From Planctomycetota bacterium (GTDB taxonomy: Bacteria; Planctomycetota; Phycisphaerae; Phycisphaerales; SM1A02): a stretch of 37,797 nt of DNA. The notes beneath the pieces were generated by a model. That model had not been told where the DNA came from and made no database searches. It worked only from the letters and a program-made list of their open reading frames with translations. Below are positions 1 to 7,275 of the stretch, one piece after another. Location: contig JADFOJ010000026.1 of NCBI GenBank assembly GCA_022562915.1, forward strand, positions 1-37,797, read 5' to 3'. The position numbers were made by a program, and so were the translations under genes. Each line of letters starts with the position of its first letter. Within the stretch, counting starts at the first letter, position 1.

Positions 1-2
1 GG

Positions 3-1433
3 TGCTGCGATCTCGTCTGCGCGCTCGATCCCTTCTGTTGCGATACCAGCTGGGACGGGATCTGCGCGACCGAGGCCACGGAACTCTGCGGCTGCGCCGT
101 CGAGGACGTGCCGCCCAACAACGACTGCATCGACGCAATCGAGGTCTTCGTCAATGTTCCGATCGACGTCTCGACCATCTGCGGCTCACCCGACGGCCTG
201 AGCCACGCCGACTGCAACGACGGGTTCTCCACGGGCCTGGGCATCGACGTGTGGTACTTTTACAACGCCAACTTCGACGGCGCCCTCACCGTCACGCCGA
301 CACCGCTTGCCGGGACGTCGTGGGAGACGCAACTCGCCATCTACGAGGGCGCCGACTGCAATACGCTCTCCGATCCGCCGTTCGTGTGTGCCCCCAACGG
401 CGGCCCGGCCGTCGTGACGGTGACGAGCGGCACCGCCTACCTGATCCGCCTCGGCGGCACCATCAACGGCTCGACCGGGGTCGGCACACTGGAACTGGCC
501 GCCGTGCCCGCTTCGTGTGAAGCGGCAGTCAACCCCTGTCTGACGACGGCGGGCACCGCCGGCTGCAGCGACCTGACCTGCTGTGCAGTGGTCTGCCTGG
601 CACTCCCGGCATGCTGCGACACGGCCTGGGACCAGGCGTGCGTCGACGCCGCCGCAGCAACATGCGCACCGATGGTGTGTACCTTGGATACCTCCGCGTC
701 GAACCTCGTCGAGCCGGAGCTTTGCGGCGAGGATACCGACAGCGGCTGTAACGCCATCCCGGATCCACCGGCCTTCGTGACCATCACTTCAGGTGCGGTC
801 ATCCACGGTACCGCGTGGGCGGACGGCGCGGCACGCGACACGGATTGGTACCTGCTCGATGTCTCCGCCGCTGACGACGTGGACGGTGACGGCTTGGTAG
901 ACATCCACTCCAACGTCCTGGCCGAGTTGCAAGTCACGGCATTCGTCATCGACGACGAGAACAATCCGCCCGGATGCGTTGATACGGACGGTGACGGTGC
1001 GGCCGACAACCTGCTCCCGGGCACGGCCGCTTACAGCCAGTCGTGCGTCAGCGTGAACCAGGGGCTTGTGACCCTGCCGGCGCCCGGCCAGTACTACGTG
1101 TTCGTCTCGACGGCCAACGCGGCCGGCAACGCCGTCTTCGAAGGCTTCCCATGTCCGGTCGCGGAAGGACCGGCGGTCTTCGGCAACAACTACCTGCTGT
1201 GCGTCGACGTCGTTGACGACGGCGTCTCGGTCAGCTCGCCGTGTTTCCAGGCGGCGCCGCCGTGCCCGTGGGACTGCGGTGGCGACAACGACGGCAACGT
1301 CGGCATCGTGGACTTCCTGGCGCTGCTCGGCACGTGGACGACGGTCGGTGCGCCGTGCGACTTCGACAATGACGGCGTCGGCATCGTCGACTTCCTCGCA
1401 CTGCTCGGAAACTGGGGCGACTGCCCGCAGTAG
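3..1433 (+). CDS. GC-type dockerin-tailed secreted protein, 5' partial
   Basis: The frame is open to the left edge, so the N-terminus and any signal peptide lie outside the window; 476 residues are visible. Residues 1-30 are a Cys-rich repeat (CC-x2-VC-x4-P-x-CCDT-x-WD-x2-C) that recurs around nt 575-660 as CCAVVC...CCDTAWDQAC. Between the two copies, from about residue 39 (NNDC), lies a beta-rich stretch resembling the PPC/CUB-like domains of planctomycete surface proteins. The last ~57 residues form a two-repeat dockerin-like tail (PCPWDCGGDNDG..., then CDFDNDGVGIVDFLALLG). The Asp/Asn-rich loops suggest Ca2+ binding. The tail probably acts in sorting or anchoring at the cell envelope, but that is inference from the family name; no partner is visible. 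A strong terminator follows 28 nt downstream. Confidence 0.85.
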   Translation, partial: CCDLVCALDPFCCDTSWDGICATEATELCGCAVEDVPPNNDCIDAIEVFVNVPIDVSTICGSPDGLSHADCNDGFSTGLGIDVWYFYNANFDGALTVTPTPLAGTSWETQLAIYEGADCNTLSDPPFVCAPNGGPAVVTVTSGTAYLIRLGGTINGSTGVGTLELAAVPASCEAAVNPCLTTAGTAGCSDLTCCAVVCLALPACCDTAWDQACVDAAAATCAPMVCTLDTSASNLVEPELCGEDTDSGCNAIPDPPAFVTITSGAVIHGTAWADGAARDTDWYLLDVSAADDVDGDGLVDIHSNVLAELQVTAFVIDDENNPPGCVDTDGDGAADNLLPGTAAYSQSCVSVNQGLVTLPAPGQYYVFVSTANAAGNAVFEGFPCPVAEGPAVFGNNYLLCVDVVDDGVSVSSPCFQAAPPCPWDCGGDNDGNVGIVDFLALLGTWTTVGAPCDFDNDGVGIVDFLALLGNWGDCPQ

Positions 1434-1460
1434 TCGAGCGACGCAACGTGTTTGAATCAA

Positions 1461-1491
1461 CCCCCGGCCCATCATGGGCCGGGGGTTTTTT
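1461..1491 (+). terminator. Rho-independent terminator
   Basis: A perfect 10-11 bp GC stem (CCCCCGGCCC pairing with GGGCCGGGGG, loop centred on 1473) is followed directly by six T residues. It ends the dockerin gene that stops at 1433. On the other strand the tail is only TTGATT, so it is a weak terminator for the ABC ATPase gene ending at 1574. Confidence 0.9.
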
Positions 1492-1573
1492 CGTGGGTGG
1501 GGGGTGGCACGGTCGAGTCCGCCGCAGGCGGGCTCGCCCGTGTCTTCGAACGCTGCTCCACCCCGCTGCGGCG

Positions 1574-2671
1574 CTACTCAAGTCTCCGGCCGTACGGCCC
1601 GGGCTCGAACAGGTGCAGCGCCCCCGGCTCGGCCGCGAACGACACGCTCTCGCCCCGACGTGGTCGGTCGCGCAACGACACACGCGCCGTGAAACCCGCT
1701 CCGCCGGGCGTCCGACCGGAAACATCCGCGTGCTCGCCGAGCGTCTCGACATGCTCGACCCGCAGCGTGAACGCCTCGGGGCCGTCGGGTGCCGGCCGCA
1801 ACGCGCCGGGCCGCACACCGAGCACGACCGCCATGCCCACCATGCCCACCCGGCCACCCTGTGAATCAGCCAGCGTGATCCGCACGCCGCCGGGTTCCTC
1901 GAAGACGACGCGGCCGCCGTCGCCCCGGGACAGAACGCCCTCGAGAAAGTTCATCGGCGGGTCCCCGACGAACCCCGCGACGAAGCGATCCGCCGGCCGG
2001 TCGTAGACCTCGCCGGGCGAGCCGAGCTGACGGGCGCGCCCCCCCGCCAGCACCAGCACGCGGTCGCCGAGACCCATCGCTTCGGCGTAATCGTGCGTCA
2101 CGTACACGCCCGTCCGGCCCAGGCGGCGATGGATCTCCTTCAGTTCGACGCGCAGGGTCCGTGCGGTGAGCGCATCGAGGCCGCCCAGCGGCTCGTCGTA
2201 CAGTGTGCACCCCGGTTCGACGACGATGGTGCGACCCACGGCCACCCGCCGACGCTCGCCGCCGGAGAGCGTTCGCGGCAGACGGTCCAGCAGTTCCTCC
2301 AGGCCCAGCATCGCCGCGGCGGACCCGACCCGGCGCCGGACCTCGTCGCGCTCGACGCCGCGCGCGACGGCCCCGAACGCCAGGTTGCCCCGGACCGTCA
2401 GGTGTGGGTACAGCGCATCCTCCTGGAAGACCATGGCGACGTTGCGATCGCGCGGCGACATTCCGGCGGCAGGTCGCCCGTCGAACCGGATCGTTCCGCT
2501 GGTGACCTGTTCGAGGCCGGCGATGAGCCGCAGCAGCGTCGTCTTGCCGCTGCCGGAAGGACCCAGCACGGAGACGATCTCGGCGTGAGCGACGTGCAGA
2601 TCGAGGTCGCTGAGCGCAACGGCACCGCCCGGAAACACCTTGCCGACTCGTTCCAGGAGCAGGTCCGCCAT
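1574..2671 (-). CDS. ABC transporter ATP-binding protein, MalK/UgpC type
   Basis: This 365-residue ATPase has every ABC motif in order: Walker A GPSGSGKTT (37-45), Q-loop Gln83 in MVFQEDALYPH, signature LSGGE (135-139), Walker B ending in YDE (Glu160), and H-loop VTHD (His193). After about residue 240 it has the TOBE-type C-terminal domain of carbohydrate and polyamine importers (CUT1, UgpC, PotA). It should sit on the inner face of the membrane and power uptake of a sugar or similar solute. No permease or binding-protein gene is in the window, so the substrate is unknown and the partners must be encoded elsewhere. It lies 22 nt downstream of the dockerin gene on the same strand. Confidence 0.9.
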   Translation of the reverse strand: MADLLLERVGKVFPGGAVALSDLDLHVAHAEIVSVLGPSGSGKTTLLRLIAGLEQVTSGTIRFDGRPAAGMSPRDRNVAMVFQEDALYPHLTVRGNLAFGAVARGVERDEVRRRVGSAAAMLGLEELLDRLPRTLSGGERRRVAVGRTIVVEPGCTLYDEPLGGLDALTARTLRVELKEIHRRLGRTGVYVTHDYAEAMGLGDRVLVLAGGRARQLGSPGEVYDRPADRFVAGFVGDPPMNFLEGVLSRGDGGRVVFEEPGGVRITLADSQGGRVGMVGMAVVLGVRPGALRPAPDGPEAFTLRVEHVETLGEHADVSGRTPGGAGFTARVSLRDRPRRGESVSFAAEPGALHLFEPGPYGRRLE

Positions 2672-2693
2672 GCTCAGTGTGGCTCAGCCGAGC

Positions 2694-3518
2694 TCAGGGG
2701 CACGGGCCCCAGTTGCCGAGCAGCGCGAGAAAATCGGTGATGCCCGTGCCGCCGCCGTCGAAGTCGCAGCTCCCGCCGACCACGCCCCACTCGCCGAGCA
2801 GTGCCAGGAAGTCCACGATCCCCACCTCACCGTCGGAATCACCGCAGTCCCACGGGCACGGCGATTCGAGCAGGAACACCCCCAGGGCATTGTTGACCCA
2901 CTCCGACGACCCGCTCGTCAGGGCGTAGTCGTCGGCATTGTTCGAGCTTGCCGCCGCGGCGGTGCCCTGGAATTGCAGAGCCTGCACACCCGCCGACGGC
3001 AGCGGGCCGGGCCACGGCGGGCCGAAATTACCGTCGGGATCGTTGCAGATGTCGCCGTCGTTCGGGCCTGTGTAGGCCGCGCCGCCCCAGCTCAGACGCC
3101 AGTAGACGAAGATTCCGAGGTTGTCCTCGAACGTGAGCGTGCCCGCCGCGAGATAGCTGGCGGGGATCAGGTTGGTCATCGTGAAGTCCGGCACGGCGGA
3201 GGGGCTCGTCGTGCTGTTGAAGCCCGGACTCGTTATGAGCACGCGCCGGCCTGCCAGGCCCACGGGCACGCCGGCGGTAAAGTTCATGACGAGTATGCGG
3301 TTGTCCCCCGTGGCGTCGCGGACCCAGAGCCTGGCCCCGCCGAGCAAGTTCTGGAGACCGGTCCGCATTCGCAGTTGAACGGCCTGGGCCGTGACGTCGC
3401 CGTTGACGCCGCCGATCACCTGCTCGATCTGCATTAAATGGAACGTCGCCTCGGCGCCGGTGGACAGGGCTGCGGCCAGCCCCGCCGCGACGACGACCGT
3501 CCTGGGGGTATTGCTCAT
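2694..3518 (-). CDS. GC-type dockerin-tailed secreted protein
   Basis: A 274-residue exported protein. The N-terminus (MSNTPR, then a hydrophobic run to about AEA at residue 24) is a Sec-type signal peptide. The body (30-210) has no family I recognise; it looks beta-rich and contains a Trp/Tyr-rich WRLSWGGAAYTGPNDGD stretch. The last ~56 residues are the same two-repeat dockerin tail as in the protein at the left edge (PCPWDCGDSDG..., then CDFDGGGTGITDFLALLG). In the second repeat the calcium-type loop is degraded to DGGGTG. I chose the start at 3518 over one at 3536 because signal-peptide geometry is better there and a TACCAT box sits 6 nt upstream. Envelope location is likely; function is unknown. 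Confidence 0.85.
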   Translation of the reverse strand: MSNTPRTVVVAAGLAAALSTGAEATFHLMQIEQVIGGVNGDVTAQAVQLRMRTGLQNLLGGARLWVRDATGDNRILVMNFTAGVPVGLAGRRVLITSPGFNSTTSPSAVPDFTMTNLIPASYLAAGTLTFEDNLGIFVYWRLSWGGAAYTGPNDGDICNDPDGNFGPPWPGPLPSAGVQALQFQGTAAAASSNNADDYALTSGSSEWVNNALGVFLLESPCPWDCGDSDGEVGIVDFLALLGEWGVVGGSCDFDGGGTGITDFLALLGNWGPCP

Positions 3519-3524
3519 GTCCCG

Positions 3525-3530
3525 ATGGTA
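3525..3530 (-). promoter_or_regulatory. TACCAT box 6 nt before the dockerin gene start
   Basis: On the minus strand TACCAT is followed by six bases and then the ATG at 3518. That is the geometry of a -10 element driving a leaderless mRNA. A GGAG lies within the same stretch, so a Shine-Dalgarno reading from an upstream promoter is also possible. No clear -35 is present. Confidence 0.35.
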
Positions 3531-3605
3531 CTCCACGATTCCTGCAAGGCCAGCAGGATTCGCGGACCGTTTATTCCCCGGACATCGGGCTCTTCGATAT
3601 GCGCG

Positions 3606-5654
3606 TCATGGCCGGGCCGAGCCGATGACGCCGGCGATCTGGTTTCCGCCGGTCGGGATCGTGATGGAGGACCCGTCGAAATCGTCACCCACGGGCTCGA
3701 CGCGGCCGCCGAGATGCTCGCCGAGGAATGCTTCCACGACCGCGTAGAACGAGAGACGATTCTCCTGGCGGACGAATCCGTGCCCTTCGTCGGGATAGAC
3801 CACGTAGGTGACCGGGACGCCGTTGTTCCGGAGGGTCTCGACGATCCGGTCGGACTCGGATCGCTGAACCCGCGGGTCCTTCGCCCCGTGGGCGATGAGC
3901 AACGGCCTGGTGATCCTGTCTACGAACGTCAGCGGCGAGCGCTGGGCGAGGAACTCCCGTCCCTCGGCCGTCCGGACATCGCCGACCCGGGTGGCCCACC
4001 GGCTTGCCGCCGGCGCCCGGTCGGTCGGGATCGAGTTCAGGAACGACACGAGGTTCGACGGCCCGACGATGTCGACGCCACAGATGAACTGCTCCGGCGT
4101 GGAGGTCATCCCGATGAGGGTGGCGTAGCCGCCGTAGCTGCCGCCCATGATCGCGATGCGATTCGGGTCCGCGATCTTCTTCTTGACCGCCCATTTGACC
4201 GCATCGATCAGGTCGTCGTGCATCCTGCCGCCCCACTCCGTGTTCCCGGCGGAGACGAACTTCTTGCCGAACCCGGTGGACCCGCGGTAGTTCACGCTGA
4301 GCACGGCGTAGCCGCGATTGGCAAGCCACTGGTGGGTCGCGTCGTAGCCCCAGTAGTCGCGCGACCACGGTCCCCCGTGCACCCACAGCACCATCGGCAG
4401 CGGATGCTTCGGACGGCCCTTGCCGCGTGGATCGGTCCACGGCGGCAGCGTGTAATAGCTGACCATCTTCTGACGGTCCCGCGTCTTGATGACCGCGTCG
4501 TGCATCACGGCCAGCGGCAGCCCTTCGAGCTGTTTCCGGTTGGTGAACAGGAAATGGGCCGTCTCCTCGGGTCGATCGTACCGGTAGTAGCGGACAGGCC
4601 CCGCGTCCATCTCGAACGCAACGATCCACTGCGTGTCGTCGAGCGAGCGGCTCAGGATCGAAAGCTCACCGTCGGCGACACCCTTGAGGTACTTCAGGTC
4701 GCCCTTGACGGACTTGTCGACGATGTGCCACTCCCGCCGCTTGTAGGTCGTCGAGGCGGCCTGGACGGTCCGCTCCGTCGGGTGGATCAGCACGCCGCCG
4801 CTGATGTCCGCGTCCCGGTCCTTGGCAAGCGTCCGGCCGGTGCCCGTGCCGAGGTCGACTCTCTTGAGCACGGCGGTGTTGCCGCCGCGACTGTCGATCA
4901 TGTAGACGGTGTCGCCGGTCTTGTCGAACCCGATCACGCCGGTCGTGGCCGAGTCCTCCGGCGAGATCTGCATGAACGTCTCCCACTCGCCCTCATCGTT
5001 CATGACCAGGTACTCGATGCCGTCGTCGTCCATGAGCCTCGAGACCATCCGCACGCTGTAGTCGTCATCCGTGAAGAACTCGATGAATCCCTCGTTGCGT
5101 TGCAGCTCGATGAGCTCACCCGTCTCGATATTGCAGACGTACAAGTCGTGCCGGCGGGGATCCCGATCATTGAGGCCGATCACGATGTCCTCGGCGTACT
5201 TGTAGCTCACGTGCTGGATGCGCGCCGTCAACGTGTGCGACTTGCCCGGCGCCGTGCTCCTTGCAGGCGTCAGGGCGGTCACATCGCCGGAGGCGAGGCT
5301 CACTCGATACAGTCGCATGTGACCGTGATCGTCGTCATCCTGGAGGAACAGGATGTGATCGTTGGTGTACGCCCACTGGTAGACGCGAATCCCGTGACCT
5401 GTGTCATGGGTGACCGCGCGTGCCCGGCCGGGGTCGCCGACGGGTCCCTCCCAGACATTGATCACGCCGTCAACCGGCGCCAGGAAGCTCAGCCGCGTAC
5501 CGTCCGGGCTCACCTTCGGACTGAGGCGGTCGGGGTGGCCGAACAGCACGCCGCGAGGAATCACCGGCACCGCGTCCTGGGCCGGCGCAGGGGCGGCGGC
5601 CAGACCGAAACCGGGCAGCGCAACGGCGGCCGTCAGGAATGTGCGGATCTTCAT
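3606..5654 (-). CDS. S9 family serine peptidase (prolyl oligopeptidase type), exported
   Basis: A 682-residue protein with a signal peptide (MKIRTFLTAAVALPG... to about APAQ). It has an N-terminal beta-propeller with TolB/WD-like motifs (LSPKVSPDGTRLSFL) and a C-terminal alpha/beta-hydrolase domain from about residue 420. The catalytic triad is visible: Ser506 in GGSYGGY, Asp593 in HGAKDPRV, His625 in DEGHGF. It probably cleaves peptides in the periplasm with dipeptidyl- or oligopeptidase activity. The start at 5654 has GGAGG 8 nt upstream and gives a proper signal peptide; the frame stays open to 5798 but that extension is not credible. A Gly/Ser/Thr-rich tail of about 30 residues follows the catalytic domain. 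It lies 165 nt downstream of the thioredoxin-like gene. Confidence 0.92.
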   Translation of the reverse strand: MKIRTFLTAAVALPGFGLAAAPAPAQDAVPVIPRGVLFGHPDRLSPKVSPDGTRLSFLAPVDGVINVWEGPVGDPGRARAVTHDTGHGIRVYQWAYTNDHILFLQDDDDHGHMRLYRVSLASGDVTALTPARSTAPGKSHTLTARIQHVSYKYAEDIVIGLNDRDPRRHDLYVCNIETGELIELQRNEGFIEFFTDDDYSVRMVSRLMDDDGIEYLVMNDEGEWETFMQISPEDSATTGVIGFDKTGDTVYMIDSRGGNTAVLKRVDLGTGTGRTLAKDRDADISGGVLIHPTERTVQAASTTYKRREWHIVDKSVKGDLKYLKGVADGELSILSRSLDDTQWIVAFEMDAGPVRYYRYDRPEETAHFLFTNRKQLEGLPLAVMHDAVIKTRDRQKMVSYYTLPPWTDPRGKGRPKHPLPMVLWVHGGPWSRDYWGYDATHQWLANRGYAVLSVNYRGSTGFGKKFVSAGNTEWGGRMHDDLIDAVKWAVKKKIADPNRIAIMGGSYGGYATLIGMTSTPEQFICGVDIVGPSNLVSFLNSIPTDRAPAASRWATRVGDVRTAEGREFLAQRSPLTFVDRITRPLLIAHGAKDPRVQRSESDRIVETLRNNGVPVTYVVYPDEGHGFVRQENRLSFYAVVEAFLGEHLGGRVEPVGDDFDGSSITIPTGGNQIAGVIGSARP

Positions 5655-5709
5655 GGGCGATTCCTCCACTGTGTGACGCCCCGACGCGCACACACGGCAC
5701 GTCAGGCGA

Positions 5710-5739
5710 CCGATCGGCGATAGTCCTCCTTCCGATCGG
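5710..5739. repeat. Paired CCGATCGG palindromes upstream of the S9 peptidase
   Basis: Two copies of the 8-bp palindrome CCGATCGG (5710-5717 and 5732-5739) are separated by 14 nt in the 165-nt gap before the peptidase gene. They could pair as a hairpin in the leader or be a double operator. There is no T-tract, so they are not a terminator. Confidence 0.35.
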
Positions 5740-5819
5740 CACGGGGAGGCCGCACCATGAGCAAGGTTTACCTGACTGGTGCAATCGGTGCAGGGCACAC
5801 GCCCGCAGCGCCCGGGAGC

Positions 5820-6842
5820 CTACCCCGGGGCACACCACGTCGCGGCCAGGAGCAGGGCGTGGTCATGCAGATCGGCGATCTCGCGACCGAGCATCTCGGC
5901 GGACGCCGACCGCGAGATGACCCTGGTTCCGAGGCGGCGCAACGCGGCGTTGACCCAGTTCATCTGGTCCGACGCCGCCAGGGTGGCACCGAGCATCTCG
6001 TCCGCCGCGGCCCGGAGCAGCGCAACGTCCGGCGGCTCACCGGCAAGAGCCGTCGCGTCGTACTCGTCGAGCACGCCGAGCATGAACAGTTCGCGGCGGC
6101 TGCCGAGCAGCTCATCCCGGATGCGCGACAGCCGGGGCGTCATGGCGGTGACCGCCCGCGGCGAAGACATCGCGGCCTCGAGGCGATCCAGCACACCGGA
6201 GACCGCCGACAGGCGTTCGGTCACGTCCTGCAGCGGCGTCATCGCGCGTTGAAGCTCCCTTCGGGCCACAGTCAACCGCTCGACCAACCGGGCGGTCTCC
6301 GGATCCAGGTCGGCCCGGGCGGGCACGTCGGCCTCCACCGCGAGCGCGGTGCGGATCGCCGCCTCCAGGCGGCGCCCGCGTGCCTTGTCCGCAACGCACA
6401 CGCCGTTGCGGTCGAGGACGTACATCCTGGGAATGGACGAGACGCCGTACTTGACGGCGAGACGGGTCCGCCAGCCGCCTCCCTCCATCACGTGGTGCCA
6501 GTCCATCCCGCTCCCGGCAACGAACGCCCGGAAGGCCTTGTCGCTCCTGTCGAGCGAGATGCTGATGATCTCCAACCCCTCATCGTGGAAGTCCCGCCAG
6601 GCTTTCCTGACGTTGGGAAGCTCGCGCCGGCAGGGGCCGCACCACGTGGCCCAGAAATCCACGACGACTGCCTTGCCGCGTAGATCGGCGAGGGAAATCT
6701 CTGCGCCGGTGATCGCGTCCGTCGCCGAGAAGTTCGGGAACTCCTTGCCGAGATAGTCCGCGCCCAGGCTCGTCTCGGCCAGGCCGGCCACGCCGGCCAG
6801 ACCGGTCAGGACCAGCATCGGGGTACGCAGGTGTCGCTTCAT
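5820..6842 (-). CDS. TlpA/ResA-like thioredoxin-fold protein with helical C-terminal extension
   Basis: 340 residues. A signal peptide (1-28, MKRHLRTPMLVLTGLAGVAG...) leads into a redoxin/TlpA domain (about 30-165) with the active site WCGPC (Cys68, Cys71) and the conserved SSIPRMYVLDRNG segment containing the cis-Pro. Such proteins are periplasmic thiol-disulfide reductases for cytochrome c maturation or other exported cysteines. Residues 170-340 are unusual: a Leu/Arg/Glu-rich, predicted all-helical region with no motif I recognise, about doubling the usual TlpA length of 160-190. It may be a coiled-coil dimerisation or docking module. Neighbours are DUF427 (56 nt upstream) and the S9 peptidase; no cytochrome genes are nearby. 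Confidence 0.88.
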   Translation of the reverse strand: MKRHLRTPMLVLTGLAGVAGLAETSLGADYLGKEFPNFSATDAITGAEISLADLRGKAVVVDFWATWCGPCRRELPNVRKAWRDFHDEGLEIISISLDRSDKAFRAFVAGSGMDWHHVMEGGGWRTRLAVKYGVSSIPRMYVLDRNGVCVADKARGRRLEAAIRTALAVEADVPARADLDPETARLVERLTVARRELQRAMTPLQDVTERLSAVSGVLDRLEAAMSSPRAVTAMTPRLSRIRDELLGSRRELFMLGVLDEYDATALAGEPPDVALLRAAADEMLGATLAASDQMNWVNAALRRLGTRVISRSASAEMLGREIADLHDHALLLAATWCAPG

Positions 6843-6898
6843 CGGTCAATCTCGCCTCTGAAGTATCGGCGCCTGGTGCCGCGGAATCAATACGGCTG

Positions 6899-7183
6899 CT
6901 AGGACTCTACGATCACGCCGTTCCAGAAGGCGATACGGCCCTTGATCCGGGCGGCGGCGGGCGTGGGATCGGGGTAGAACCACGCGGCGTTGGTGTTGAG
7001 TTCTCCGTTGGCCTCGACGTGGTAATAGCTCGCCTCGCCCTTCCACGGGCAGATGGTCTTGTGTTCGCTGGGCAGGAAGAACTGCCTGGCGATCGATTCC
7101 GGCGGGAAGTAATGGTTGCCCTCCATGACGACGGTGTCGTCGCTCTCGGCCAGGACCACACCGTTGAAGCTTGCTCGTGGCAT
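6899..7183 (-). CDS. DUF427 domain protein
   Basis: A 94-residue single-domain protein matching the DUF427 (PF04248) pattern along its whole length: an N-terminal NGVVLAESDDTVVMEGNHYF strand pair, then TICPWKGEASYY, AWFYPDP and a C-terminal KGRIAFW. The family is a small beta-fold of unknown activity, widespread in bacteria and fungi; nothing here shows its role. There is no signal peptide, so it is cytosolic. The start is set by GGAGG about 7 nt upstream. It is divergent from the adenine deaminase gene with an 86-92 nt gap, and the thioredoxin-like gene follows on the same strand. Confidence 0.88.
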   Translation of the reverse strand: MPRASFNGVVLAESDDTVVMEGNHYFPPESIARQFFLPSEHKTICPWKGEASYYHVEANGELNTNAAWFYPDPTPAAARIKGRIAFWNGVIVES

Positions 7184-7263
7184 GATGAACCTCCAGGCCG
7201 ACCTGGAACCGTGTCGAGCGCCGGATCACGGCGTCATCGACGACCCGGGCCGCGGGCCCCGGG

Positions 7264-7269
7264 TACAGT
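7264..7269 (+). promoter_or_regulatory. TACAGT box 6 nt before the adenine deaminase start
   Basis: TACAGT is followed by six bases and then ATG at 7276, with no Shine-Dalgarno sequence. A -10 at this distance would place the first transcribed base at or next to the start codon, that is, a leaderless mRNA. No -35 match is seen 16-18 nt upstream. Confidence 0.4.
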
Positions 7270-7275
7270 ATGGCC

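Noticed and set aside
3438-5723. A 761-codon open frame antisense to the S9 peptidase
   Set aside because: Shadow frame; the peptidase has a full catalytic triad, signal peptide and ribosome binding site.
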